From IMG/VR virus record IMGVR_UViG_3300048918_000265, positions 1 through 20,816 of that record: a stretch of 20,816 bases of DNA, one strand, 5' to 3'. The position numbers and the translations under genes are program-made. The notes beneath the pieces are model-generated. The model was not told the DNA's origin. It did not search any database and was given only the letters and a program-made list of their open reading frames with translations. Every line of letters begins with the position of its first letter. Position 1 is the first letter of the stretch. Shown here one piece after another: positions 1 to 7,206 of this stretch. The DNA is from a virus.

Positions 1-879
1 CCGTCGGTGGACCTCGACGACATCGAGTACGTGATGGACGATGCCGAGCGGCTGATCATCACGCAGTGGCGGATCGCGGGCGCGACGCTGGTCAGCATCC
101 CGGCATTCGCGGACGTGTCCATCACCCTCGACCCGCTCCCCGCCGAACCTGTAGGCGCGCCGGAACCTGCCCTCATGGACGCCATGTGGGCATCGGCCGC
201 GCCCGAACAGCTGCCCCCGGCCGACTGGTTCCAGCGGCCGGACGTCGACCAGCTCACCCCGCTCACCATCACCGACACGGGCCGCGTCTTCGGGCACATC
301 GCAGGCTGGTCGACCTGCCACGTCGGGATGCCCGGCTGCGTCACCCCGCCGTCGTCGCCCACGGGCTACACGTACTTCCACGTGGCCGAGCAGCGCACCC
401 AGGACGGCTCCGTACTGCCCGTAGGGACGCTCGTAGCCGGACCCCGGCACGCCGACGCCCAACTCGCCTTCCGCGCCGCGCAGGAGCACTACGACGACCC
501 CAGCGCAGCCGTCGCCCGCGTCGTCGCAGGCGAGGACGAGCACGGCATCTGGGTCGCCGGCTGGCTGCTCCCCGGCGCCACACCGGAGGCCCTGGACGTG
601 TTCCGGTCGTCGCCCGTCTCCGGCGACTGGCGACGTGTGGGCGGCGCGCTGGAGCTGATCGGCGTGTGCAGCGTGAACACGCCCGGGTTCCCGGTGCCGC
701 GTGCGCGGGTGCACTTCGCGGCGGGCGCTCAGCGGGCCCTGATCGGCTCGTTCGGCATCACGCCCGTAGCCGGGAGCCTGGAGGAGGCGAAGACGTCGGA
801 GTCGTTCGTACTGACGGTTCCGGATGGTGATCTGGCTCGTGCCCGGTGGGCGTGGGCCGCAGCGACGACGGAGGACTGA
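1..879 (+). CDS. Capsid maturation protease, C-terminal part (5' end cut by window)
   Basis: The frame is open to the left edge, so the true start lies outside; residue numbers here count from the GTG at base 7. Residues about 21-40 contain ATLVSIPAFADVSI, which matches the closing motif of S78/U35-type prohead protease domains (ATLV.IPAF..A.I). The canonical protease domain would therefore mostly lie upstream. Residues about 90-240 form a second region common in actinophage proteases: GHIAGW with His97, TCHVG with His105, YFHVAE with His125 and SPVSGDWR with Ser205. This could be a second protease-like fold; that is inference. The role is cleavage of scaffold and capsid N-termini during prohead maturation. 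The stop is followed one base later by the next gene. Confidence in the family is good because position just before the capsid genes and motifs agree. Confidence 0.82.
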   Translation, partial: PSVDLDDIEYVMDDAERLIITQWRIAGATLVSIPAFADVSITLDPLPAEPVGAPEPALMDAMWASAAPEQLPPADWFQRPDVDQLTPLTITDTGRVFGHIAGWSTCHVGMPGCVTPPSSPTGYTYFHVAEQRTQDGSVLPVGTLVAGPRHADAQLAFRAAQEHYDDPSAAVARVVAGEDEHGIWVAGWLLPGATPEALDVFRSSPVSGDWRRVGGALELIGVCSVNTPGFPVPRARVHFAAGAQRALIGSFGITPVAGSLEEAKTSESFVLTVPDGDLARARWAWAAATTED

Positions 880-880
880 C

Positions 881-1051
881 ATGGGATGCAACTGCGGTGG
901 TGCGAAGACCCTGACCGACTACAAGGTCACCTATCGGGGTGGCGGCGAGGACTTCGTCACCCATGAGGACGGCGGCCTGGTGAAGGTCCGGCAGCTTCTC
1001 GCCAAGTCCCCGAAGGGCGGCACCTACCAGGCTGTCGCCCGCAAGGCGTAA
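881..1051 (+). CDS. Small CxCGG head-region protein (56 aa)
   Basis: ATG at 881, one base after the protease stop, encodes 56 residues starting MGCNCGG. A lysine-bearing segment (KTLTDYKVTYRGGG) and a C-terminal helical, basic stretch (VRQLLAKSPKGG) follow. Small proteins beginning with a C-x-CGG motif are recurrent just before the capsid gene in actinophages, and I recall them being grouped in a DUF family; the function is unknown. The two N-terminal cysteines could bind metal or form a disulfide, which is inference. The GAGGA within the end of the protease gene can serve as ribosome binding site. It is tightly coupled to the protease gene and followed by a hairpin, so it closes the upstream transcription block. 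Confidence 0.75.
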   Translation: MGCNCGGAKTLTDYKVTYRGGGEDFVTHEDGGLVKVRQLLAKSPKGGTYQAVARKA

Positions 1052-1063
1052 CACACCGAGCAG

Positions 1064-1089
1064 CCGGGCGCCTATTACAAGGCGCCCGG
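1064..1089 (+). terminator. Hairpin, 9-bp perfect stem, before capsid gene
   Basis: CCGGGCGCC at 1064-1072 pairs exactly with GGCGCCCGG at 1081-1089 around an 8-base loop. The sequence after it is TTCGCGG, so the U-tract is poor. It may be an attenuator or an mRNA processing/stability element that separates the protease block from the capsid gene. The remaining 90 bases before the capsid start show no promoter I would defend, apart from a lone TACCCT at 1096-1101. Confidence 0.5.
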
Positions 1090-1182
1090 TTCGCGGTACC
1101 CTGACCACAGCTTCGACGCTGGCGGTGGGCCGGTCGACGCAGACGAGTTGTTGTCGTTCTGCCGACCGGAAGGAGACCCGCC

Positions 1183-2943
1183 ATGGCAGAGCAGACCCCG
1201 GAGACCCCCGAGCCCAACGAGCCGGCCTCCTTCGACATCACCAACGCCACCGACGAGCAGCTGCTCGCCGAGTACGGGCGCGTCCGCACTGCCGGAGCCG
1301 AGCTGTCCGCCCAGACGGACGCCGACCCGAACGAGCTCTCCGGCCTCGCCACGCAGCTCCAGGAGCTGTCCGCCGCGATCGCCGAGCGGAAGACCCGCGC
1401 CGAAGCCACGCAGGCCGCCCGCGACGCGTTCTCCAACGCGCCCGAGCTCACCATCCCGGCACAGGTCATCCCGGCCCCAGCCGTCGAGACCCCGGCCGAG
1501 GAGCCCGTCGTGGAGACGCCGCCCGCACAGGTCCCGTCCGTCTCCCAGATGGCCGCCCAGACCGTGATGCCCCAGACGCCCCCGACCGCCGAGCCCCGGC
1601 GCGACAAGGTGTACCTCCGCTTCAGCTCCGACGCCGCTGGCGTCATGGGCAAGAACGTCGGCGAGGACACCGACTCCCACGCCCTCACCGAGGCCAGCCA
1701 GAAGCTGTTCCGCCAGTTCGGAACCGCCCGCCCCGGTAGCCCCGGCGTTAAGGCCGACCGCGCCCTCGGCCAGTTCGTCCGCGAGCGCGAGCACCGCATC
1801 ACCGGCGACCGCAACACCGACGCCCGCCTCATCAAGGAAGTCCGCGACCCCCGGCGCCTCGACGGCGGCAGCCTCATGAAGGCCTGGGAGAACAGCGTCA
1901 CCCAGTCCAACAGCCTCACCGCTGCGGCTGGCTGGTGCGCCCCGTCGGAGATCCGCTACGACCTGTGCTCCCTGTGGGAGCGGGACGGGTTCATCGACCT
2001 GCCCACCATGGGCGCCCCTCGCGGTGGTGTGCAGTACTCGAAGGACTACCTGTGGCGCCAGATCATGGACGCCGGCCTCACCAGCTTCACGAAGCTGACC
2101 GAGGCGCAGGTCATCGCGGACACCCCGAAGAACTGCACCGAGCTGCCGTGCCCGACGTTCACCGAGCGGCGCATGGACGTGGCCGCCACCTGCATCACCG
2201 GAAGCTTCCTCCAGGACGTCGGCTATCCGGAGAACGTGTCCAACCTCGTCGACGGCCTCCTCCTCAAGCACGAGGTGGAGATCAACCGCGACATCATCTC
2301 CCAGATCGTCACCCAGGCCGGTGCGGCCGTCGTGATCCCCGGCCAGGGCGCCGCGGCTTCCGGTTTCTCGCCGGACACGTCGGCCGTCGCGTCGATCCTC
2401 GCGGCCGTCGACATCGCCGCGATCGACATGCGGTACCGCGAGCGGATGGGCTTCAACCGGGTCCTGGAGATCGTGCTGCCGCAGTGGATCGTCGCGCAGT
2501 GGCGTGCGGATATCTCGCGCCGGAACGGCTACCACACGGACCCGTTCGCGGCCGCGACCACGGCGGAGATCGCCCGTTGGTTCTCGGTCCGGAACATCCG
2601 CCCGCAGTTCGTCCGTGACTGGCAGGACGCGCAGTCCGGCCTTGCGACGGGCCCCGGTGACATCACCGCCCCGATCACGCCGATCCAGGCCCTTCCGTCC
2701 ACGGTGAACTTCCTGATCTACCCGGCCGGCGCGATCGTGCTGCTCCGCGAGGACGTCGTCACGCTCACCAACGTGTACGACTCCACGAACCTGAAGCAGA
2801 ACCTCTTCACGGCCCTCTTCACGGAGGAGGGCTACGCGCCCATCTACCCGTGCGGCGAGGTCAAGATGTACACCGCCCAGGCCTGCCCGTCCGGTGTGAC
2901 CGCGCGCCAGGAGTACACGTCGTGCGCCGTCCCGGCTGCGTGA
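1183..2943 (+). CDS. Major capsid protein with fused scaffold-like N-terminal domain
   Basis: ATG at 1183 is preceded by GGAAGGAG at 1168-1175, a strong SD at good spacing. The product has 586 residues. Residues 1 to about 135 are rich in Ala, Glu and Pro with predicted helix, as in a scaffold or delta domain. A basic segment (PRRDKVYLRF) follows near residue 138. The HK97-type shell domain probably starts near residue 245 (AAGWCAPSEIRYDLC) and runs to the end, with the FTALFTEEGYAPIYPCGE region near the C-terminus. This Cys-containing core is typical of Streptomyces phage capsid proteins. About 586 residues is long for a capsid subunit, which supports a cleaved N-terminal scaffold processed by the protease upstream. 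Eight cysteines all lie in the shell part. A strong terminator follows. Confidence 0.88.
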   Translation: MAEQTPETPEPNEPASFDITNATDEQLLAEYGRVRTAGAELSAQTDADPNELSGLATQLQELSAAIAERKTRAEATQAARDAFSNAPELTIPAQVIPAPAVETPAEEPVVETPPAQVPSVSQMAAQTVMPQTPPTAEPRRDKVYLRFSSDAAGVMGKNVGEDTDSHALTEASQKLFRQFGTARPGSPGVKADRALGQFVREREHRITGDRNTDARLIKEVRDPRRLDGGSLMKAWENSVTQSNSLTAAAGWCAPSEIRYDLCSLWERDGFIDLPTMGAPRGGVQYSKDYLWRQIMDAGLTSFTKLTEAQVIADTPKNCTELPCPTFTERRMDVAATCITGSFLQDVGYPENVSNLVDGLLLKHEVEINRDIISQIVTQAGAAVVIPGQGAAASGFSPDTSAVASILAAVDIAAIDMRYRERMGFNRVLEIVLPQWIVAQWRADISRRNGYHTDPFAAATTAEIARWFSVRNIRPQFVRDWQDAQSGLATGPGDITAPITPIQALPSTVNFLIYPAGAIVLLREDVVTLTNVYDSTNLKQNLFTALFTEEGYAPIYPCGEVKMYTAQACPSGVTARQEYTSCAVPAA

Positions 2944-2958
2944 CCTACCCCGTGATCC

Positions 2959-2998
2959 GGGCCGCCCGCTCAACCGTCGTCCGGGCGGGCGGCCCTTT
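2959..2998 (+). terminator. Rho-independent terminator after major capsid gene
   Basis: GGGCCGCCCG at 2959-2968 pairs with CGGGCGGCCC at 2986-2995 (extendable by one C-G pair) and is followed by TTT at 2996-2998. It lies 16 bases after the capsid stop and just before the very strong SD of the next gene. It probably lowers read-through so that capsid mRNA exceeds that of downstream genes. Confidence 0.8.
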
Positions 2999-3018
2999 GA
3001 TTGAAGGGAGGTGACGAC

Positions 3019-3885
3019 ATGGCAGTGATCATCCCGAGCGGAGCGGAGATCCCCACCCCGGCACCGGGCAGCCGCCGGTACGGCGTGTTCGATGCAGCTG
3101 TACGCGGGCAGCTCGACCCCAGGTATGTGGCTTCCGGGGTCCAGTTCTATCCGGAGGACTGCGGCGTCGGCGTCCTCACGTACGACCCCACCTGTGCCCC
3201 ACCGCACGCCGAGAAGGTGTTCGATGACACGGGGGTCGAGTTCGTTGAGGCCAACCCGTACTGGCTGTACGCCTCGTACCAGTGCGGCACGGTCGGCACG
3301 TCCGCCGACGACGCGCGGCGCCGTGTACAGAAGCGGTACAACGCCGGTGCCCAGCATGCCGTCGAGAGCACCATGTGGACCGGCAGTGGCATCACTGGCG
3401 TACCGGCCCTCACGACCGCAGGCGCCACCACCATCGTTCCCGGCGCTCCCGGGGCCGGGGCGGCCGTAGCGGCTGCGGAGCAGGCGTTCTGGGACCTCCA
3501 CGGCTATGCGGGCGTCCTGCACGTCAACACTGCCGCCTACGCCGCGCTCGCCTACGCGCAGATGATGACCCGCGCTGGCGGAGCCGGCACCTACCGGACG
3601 CCGCTCGGCACGGCCCTGTCGTTCGGCGCCGGATACGGAGTAACCGGGCCCGCCGGAGTAGCTCCCGCGACTGGGTTCACGTGGGCGTTCATCACGCCGC
3701 AGACCTACATCCTGGCCACGGAAGTCCGGCAGCCGGATCCCATCCAGACGCTGGACCGGCAGGCGAACCAGTGGAAGGCGCTCGCCGAGACCGTGTACCT
3801 GCACACGTGGGTGTGCGGTGACGTGGTCGCCGTGCAGATCCCGCTGGCTGCTCCGGGCGTCTCGACAGTGAGCCTCCCGGCATGA
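3019..3885 (+). CDS. Second capsid-like protein (HK97-fold-like, possible pentamer or minor capsid subunit)
   Basis: ATG at 3019 is chosen over the in-frame TTG at 3001 because AAGGGAGGTGA sits directly upstream. The 288-residue product has parts that look like an HK97 fold: a long helix at residues 98-118 (ARRRVQKRYNAGAQHAVEST) followed by MWTGSG, like a spine helix ending in a glycine turn. Further on are HVNTAAYAALAYAQMM at 168-183, PLGTALSFGAGYGV at 195-208, FITPQTYILATEV at 224-236 and WVCGDVVAVQIPL at 264-276, like the P- and A-domain strands of capsid proteins. Some actinophages do encode separate hexamer and pentamer capsid proteins; assignment here is inference. It has four cysteines. 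Alternatives are a head decoration or connector protein. The stop overlaps the next start (ATGA). Confidence 0.55.
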   Translation: MAVIIPSGAEIPTPAPGSRRYGVFDAAVRGQLDPRYVASGVQFYPEDCGVGVLTYDPTCAPPHAEKVFDDTGVEFVEANPYWLYASYQCGTVGTSADDARRRVQKRYNAGAQHAVESTMWTGSGITGVPALTTAGATTIVPGAPGAGAAVAAAEQAFWDLHGYAGVLHVNTAAYAALAYAQMMTRAGGAGTYRTPLGTALSFGAGYGVTGPAGVAPATGFTWAFITPQTYILATEVRQPDPIQTLDRQANQWKALAETVYLHTWVCGDVVAVQIPLAAPGVSTVSLPA

Positions 3886-4097
3886 GCCGTGCTGATTGGG
3901 TGACCGTGATCCCGGAGCCCGGCAGGACCCAGAAGACCGCGATTGCCCTCCTGGCGGTCGCTGACGATCCGGCTGACGTACAGACCCAGCGTGGCGGGAC
4001 CGAGTTCCTCGTCGCCCCGTACGTCGCCGACCGGTACAACAACGTGCCCGAGCCGACCCCTCGGCCGCGGCGCCGCGCGAAGAAGGAGGAGCAGTAA
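3882..4097 (+). CDS. Small head/neck protein, 71 aa, unknown function
   Basis: ATG at 3882 overlaps the previous stop (ATGA), so translation is probably coupled. The protein has a compact N-terminal part with beta-like segments (WVTVIPEP, TAIALLAVAD, EFLVAPYVADRY) and a Pro/Arg/Lys-rich tail (PRPRRRAKKEEQ). I do not recognise a named family. Small beta-domain proteins are common between capsid and neck genes of siphoviruses and may be stoppers or head accessory proteins. The codons for the KKEE tail contain AAGGAGGA at 4083-4090, which is the SD of the major tail gene that follows, so the tail sequence is constrained by two functions. Confidence 0.7.
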   Translation: MSRADWVTVIPEPGRTQKTAIALLAVADDPADVQTQRGGTEFLVAPYVADRYNNVPEPTPRPRRRAKKEEQ

Positions 4098-4804
4098 TGT
4101 CTGTCGAATGCGTCAAGCTGTCGCGCGGCAAGAGGATGCGCATCACGAAGCTGAACGAGTGCGGCACGGTCGTCAACGGCCCGAACTCGACGCTGACCGC
4201 TGAGGCCCTGGTCACGGGAACGTTCACCCCGAACTACGCCGACGCCCAGGAGATCTCGATCCTCAACGCCAACGGCGACGAGTGCATCTCCGACCGGTCG
4301 GCCGTGTCGCTCCGCTGGATCGACATCTCGCTGAACGTGTGCACGTGGGACCCGACGATGATCTCCCTGATCACCGGCGACCCGCTCGTCCTCGACAACG
4401 CCACGCCCACCCCGAACATGGTCGGCTGGTCCATCGACACCGACCTCACGGGCAGCGCGAATTTCGGCCTGGAGATCTGGTCCGGGATCGCCGGCCAGTC
4501 CTGCGACCCGGCCGGGAACACGAAGTACCAGTACTGGCTGCTGCCATGGGTGAAGGACGCCCAGTGGGGCGAGTGGCTGCCGGCGCAGAACGACGGCATC
4601 ACGGCCACGTGGACGGCGCGTGCGGTGGTGGGCGGCAACTGGGGTGTCGGCCCGTACGACGACGTGCTGCGGGATGCTGTGACGCCGGCAACGCTGACGG
4701 CGCTGACGACGCCGATCGGTGACACGGAGGTGCTGCGGTCTGTCACGACGTCGGCGCCGCTGCCGACGGCCGTGTGTGGCGCGACGGTACTGCCGGTTCC
4801 GTAA
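4097..4804 (+). CDS. Major tail (tube) protein
   Basis: ATG at 4097 shares one base with the previous stop (TAATG) and has AAGGAGGA 6 bases upstream. The 235-residue product contains WSIDTDLTGSANFGLEIWSG and YQYWLLPWVKDAQWGEW, which I recognise as features of tail tube proteins of actinophages; such proteins polymerise into hexameric rings around the tape measure. It has six cysteines (VEC, NEC, DEC, NVC, SC, VC). The gene precedes the adaptor and terminator genes, whereas in most siphoviruses the tube gene follows them. A 13-bp hairpin after the gene fits a highly expressed structural gene. The alternative, a head decoration protein, is less likely given the FGLEIW/YWLLPW pattern. Confidence 0.72.
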   Translation: MSVECVKLSRGKRMRITKLNECGTVVNGPNSTLTAEALVTGTFTPNYADAQEISILNANGDECISDRSAVSLRWIDISLNVCTWDPTMISLITGDPLVLDNATPTPNMVGWSIDTDLTGSANFGLEIWSGIAGQSCDPAGNTKYQYWLLPWVKDAQWGEWLPAQNDGITATWTARAVVGGNWGVGPYDDVLRDAVTPATLTALTTPIGDTEVLRSVTTSAPLPTAVCGATVLPVP

Positions 4805-4811
4805 CTGGGCT

Positions 4812-4845
4812 GGGGTCCTGGTCGACGGCTCCCGACCAGGACCCC
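4812..4845 (+). terminator. 13-bp perfect hairpin after major tail gene
   Basis: GGGGTCCTGGTCG at 4812-4824 pairs perfectly with CGACCAGGACCCC at 4833-4845 around an 8-base loop, 8 bases after the major tail stop. No U-tract follows (CTACCGAGG), so it may be a weak terminator or a 3' mRNA stabiliser. Confidence 0.65.
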
Positions 4846-4866
4846 CTACCGAGGTAAGGGACGCTC

Positions 4867-5334
4867 ATGTCTCTCGCTCCGTACTCTGAGCGGTACTGGT
4901 TCGCCGACGAGTCGCTCGCCGTCGGGCAGATGGCGCACGTCTTCCCCCGATTCTCCAACATCCACGCGGCACTGTTCCAGGACCAGGCAGGCACGATTCC
5001 CCTGCCGAACCCGCTCCCGACGGACGCGTCCGGGTTCCTGACGTTCTTCGTGGAGAACGGCGACTATTGGGTGTACGTCAACGGTCAGGCGTTCTACGTG
5101 ATCGTCGACCTCGACCCGAACCTCACGCACGTCTGGCCCAGCACGTTCCGATGGGAGCAGACAGCCCCAGCCACGACGTGGGTGATCGCGCACGGCCTGA
5201 ACTCGAAGCCTGCCGTAATCACCCTGGGCACGGCAGACGAGATCATTTTCGGCGACGTGGCGTATCAGGACGACGACAACCTCACCATCACTTTCGGCGC
5301 CCCCGTGGCGGGCGTCGCCTACCTGCGGAGGTAG
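4867..5334 (+). CDS. Fibre-type structural protein, two beta domains (155 aa)
   Basis: ATG at 4867 has AAGGGA upstream in the short gap after the hairpin. Residues about 15-80 hold a domain seen in phage fibre and appendage proteins: LFQDQAGTIPLPNPLPTDA, then GFLTFFVENGDYWVYVNG, that is a D-x-aGt...lpNPl.tDa.G...F...G.Y pattern. Residues about 95-155 match another common fibre module (WVIAHGLNSKP, then LTITFGAPVAGVAYL). No enzyme motif is visible. Its position just behind the capsid and major tail genes leaves open whether it decorates the head, the tail shaft or the tip. It is the first of three adjacent fibre-like genes. Confidence 0.6.
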   Translation: MSLAPYSERYWFADESLAVGQMAHVFPRFSNIHAALFQDQAGTIPLPNPLPTDASGFLTFFVENGDYWVYVNGQAFYVIVDLDPNLTHVWPSTFRWEQTAPATTWVIAHGLNSKPAVITLGTADEIIFGDVAYQDDDNLTITFGAPVAGVAYLRR

Positions 5335-5336
5335 CC

Positions 5337-5687
5337 GTGCCCGGAGTGCAGTTCTTCAACGACATCGATCTGAACGGCTTCAAGAACACCGAGATGGCCC
5401 CCGGCGTTGCCGGAACTGACGGGGTCAACGTCAACCAGCTCACCGCAGCCGTCGCTGCCGTGGCCGCGCAGGGCTTCGCGCAGGACGTTGGCGACGGAGC
5501 CGCCCTCACCTACAACGTCGTCCACAACTTCGCGACCCTCGACGTCATGGTGCAGGTCTTCGAGAAGGCCACCAACCACAACGTCATGGTCGATGTGCGC
5601 CGCGTCGACACCAACACTGTGCAGGTTGGCTTCGGCCTGGCGCCCGCGCTGAACTCGTACCGCGTCCTGGTGATCCCGGTCCCGTGA
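5337..5687 (+). CDS. Fibre-type structural protein, single beta domain (116 aa)
   Basis: GTG at 5337 is supported by GGAGG at 5327-5331, which overlaps the previous stop codon. The N-terminus (VQFFNDIDLNGFKNTEMAPG) resembles fibre segments of the form F...DlNg.kI.n...g. After a short helix (LTAAVAAVAAQGFAQ), residues about 55-116 form a module with NVVHNFATLDVMVQVFE and VGFGLAPALNSYRVLVIP. The pattern H-N-x-x-T-x-D-V-x-V-x-V followed by V.F...P....YRV.V is frequent at the C-termini of phage appendage proteins. The next gene overlaps by GTGA. Whether it forms head or tail fibres cannot be decided here. Confidence 0.62.
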   Translation: MPGVQFFNDIDLNGFKNTEMAPGVAGTDGVNVNQLTAAVAAVAAQGFAQDVGDGAALTYNVVHNFATLDVMVQVFEKATNHNVMVDVRRVDTNTVQVGFGLAPALNSYRVLVIPVP

Positions 5688-6358
5688 CCAGCAACCGCAT
5701 GGCCCACCTCCTCCGCCTGTTGGGCCGTACGACAGCGCCCAGCGCCCCGGCGGAGGGGGAAGTCTGGTACGACTCCGTCGGAGACCGCGTGCAGGCCTCC
5801 GACGGCCAGTCGGGGCAGCCGCTCACCGTCGGCCCGGAGGGCAACCTGCCCGTCATCCGCTCCACGGCATGGCACGGGCTGCCTGCGTACGGCGCCACCG
5901 GAACAGCGAACGTCCCGGTCAACCAGATGTTCGCGCTGCCGTTCTGGCCTGGACGCACCTGCACCATCACCGCAGTCGCAGCCAACGTGACCCTGGCACT
6001 CGTCGGCGGAAACCTCCGCTTCGGCCTGTACGCCTCCGACGGCATCCTCCCGACGACGCTCGTCGCCGACTACGGCACCGTCGGCGCCGGCGTGACGGGA
6101 ATCCGCTCGATCACCGGACTGTCCACAGCCGTCCGGCCGGTCCTCTACTACCTGGTCATCGGCCGGCAGGGCGGCGTCGTGAACTTGGGCCTTACCACCA
6201 GGGTCACGTGGGACCCGATCGTCTCCGAGACGACACCGACGATCACCGGGGCCCTGAACAGCTACATCCAGACCGGGATCAGCGGCAGCCTGCCTGCCAC
6301 GTTCGGAACCCCCGCTGGCTTGGACACTGCCCCCGCTATCTCTGTGCAGCTCACCTAG
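5684..6358 (+). CDS. Minor tail / fibre protein with jelly-roll-like C-terminus (224 aa)
   Basis: GTG at 5684 overlaps the previous stop (GTGA); an ATG 15 bases further in is an alternative. Residues about 20-45 carry APAEGEVWYDSVGDRVQASD, the G-x-x-WYD...d.r...dG anchor module of many actinophage minor tail proteins. The rest (residues about 60-224) is beta-rich with a jelly-roll look: FALPFWPGRTCTITAVAANV, RFGLYASDGILPTTLV, YYLVIGRQGG. The same kind of domain recurs in the protein at 12807, so the two may be distant paralogues placed on opposite sides of the tape measure gene. Probable role is surface or carbohydrate binding, inferred only. Confidence 0.62.
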   Translation: MTSNRMAHLLRLLGRTTAPSAPAEGEVWYDSVGDRVQASDGQSGQPLTVGPEGNLPVIRSTAWHGLPAYGATGTANVPVNQMFALPFWPGRTCTITAVAANVTLALVGGNLRFGLYASDGILPTTLVADYGTVGAGVTGIRSITGLSTAVRPVLYYLVIGRQGGVVNLGLTTRVTWDPIVSETTPTITGALNSYIQTGISGSLPATFGTPAGLDTAPAISVQLT

Positions 6359-6369
6359 GGACGACGATC

Positions 6370-7206
6370 ATGCCCGTTATCGACTTCGGCGTCGGCGCCA
6401 CGGCCGATCCGCCCGGCCCGTGCCAGTGGCCCATCGACACCACGTGCTGCCCGGACTGGGCGACGTACGACCCGGAGGTGCAGCAGCGGGCCACGACGCT
6501 TGCTGTCGCGATCCTCGACGGCCTCACCGGAAGGCAGTTCGCGCAGTGCGCCGTGAACTACCGGCCGTGCGGCCCGAAGTGCACGGGCGGCTCCGGGTAC
6601 ATGACGTGGCCGGTCGGAACGCCCGGCGTGGCCGCTGGTGGTGGCCCGTGGATGATCCCGTACGTCGACGCCGGCGTGTGGCGGAACTGCGGCTGCACCG
6701 GCGGCTGCACCTGCGCAGCAAGCTGCGAGACCCCGTTCCCGACATCCGTCGCTTCGGTCACTTCGGTCGCTATTGACGGGATCGAGCTCAACCCGGCGGC
6801 CTACCGGCTGGACTCGTGGCGTGGGATCCCGCGACTGGTGCGCGTGGACGGCGAGTGCTGGCCGCAGTGCCAGGACATGAACGTCAACGCCGGTGAGATC
6901 GGTTCGTTCGTCATCACCTACCAGCCGGGCCGGCCGCTTCCCGTGGCCGGGCAGATCGCCGCTGGCGAGTTCGCCTGCGAGATCGCGAAGGCCTGTGTGG
7001 GCGCCGACTGCGCGCTGCCGCAGCAGATGGCTTCCCTGTCTCGCAACGGCGTGGACATCGAGGTTGTCGACCCCACCACAGTCGCCGAGGAAGGCCTGAC
7101 AGGCCTGCCGAACGTGGATCTGTGGATCAGGTCGATTAACCCGGCTCGCCGCGCCCAGCGGTCGCGTGTGGCCTCGGTGGACACGTACCGGGGGCGGTTC
7201 TCGTGA
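6370..7206 (+). CDS. Head-to-tail adaptor, cysteine-rich (278 aa)
   Basis: ATG at 6370 is preceded by a weak AGGGACGA. The C-terminal half (VRVDGECWPQC, GSFVITYQPGRPLP, AAGEFACEIAKAC, EGLTGLPNVDLWIRSINP) has the helix-and-strand pattern I associate with gp6/gp15-type adaptors that dock on the portal. Sixteen cysteines occur in 278 residues (18, 26, 27, 60, 67, 71, 107, 109, 113, 115, 119, 163, 167, 203, 209, 214), with a tight cluster C-x-C-x3-C-x-C-x3-C at 107-119. This is far denser than in neighbouring proteins and suggests disulfides or a metal site formed in the virion. The GTG of the next gene overlaps its stop. Confidence 0.65.
   Translation: MPVIDFGVGATADPPGPCQWPIDTTCCPDWATYDPEVQQRATTLAVAILDGLTGRQFAQCAVNYRPCGPKCTGGSGYMTWPVGTPGVAAGGGPWMIPYVDAGVWRNCGCTGGCTCAASCETPFPTSVASVTSVAIDGIELNPAAYRLDSWRGIPRLVRVDGECWPQCQDMNVNAGEIGSFVITYQPGRPLPVAGQIAAGEFACEIAKACVGADCALPQQMASLSRNGVDIEVVDPTTVAEEGLTGLPNVDLWIRSINPARRAQRSRVASVDTYRGRFS

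Noticed and set aside
1075-4227. A 1050-codon open frame on the minus strand opposite the capsid genes
   Set aside because: It is the antisense of well-recognised capsid genes; its translation is Arg/Gly/Val-rich with no family motif. Long antisense frames are expected in very GC-rich coding DNA.
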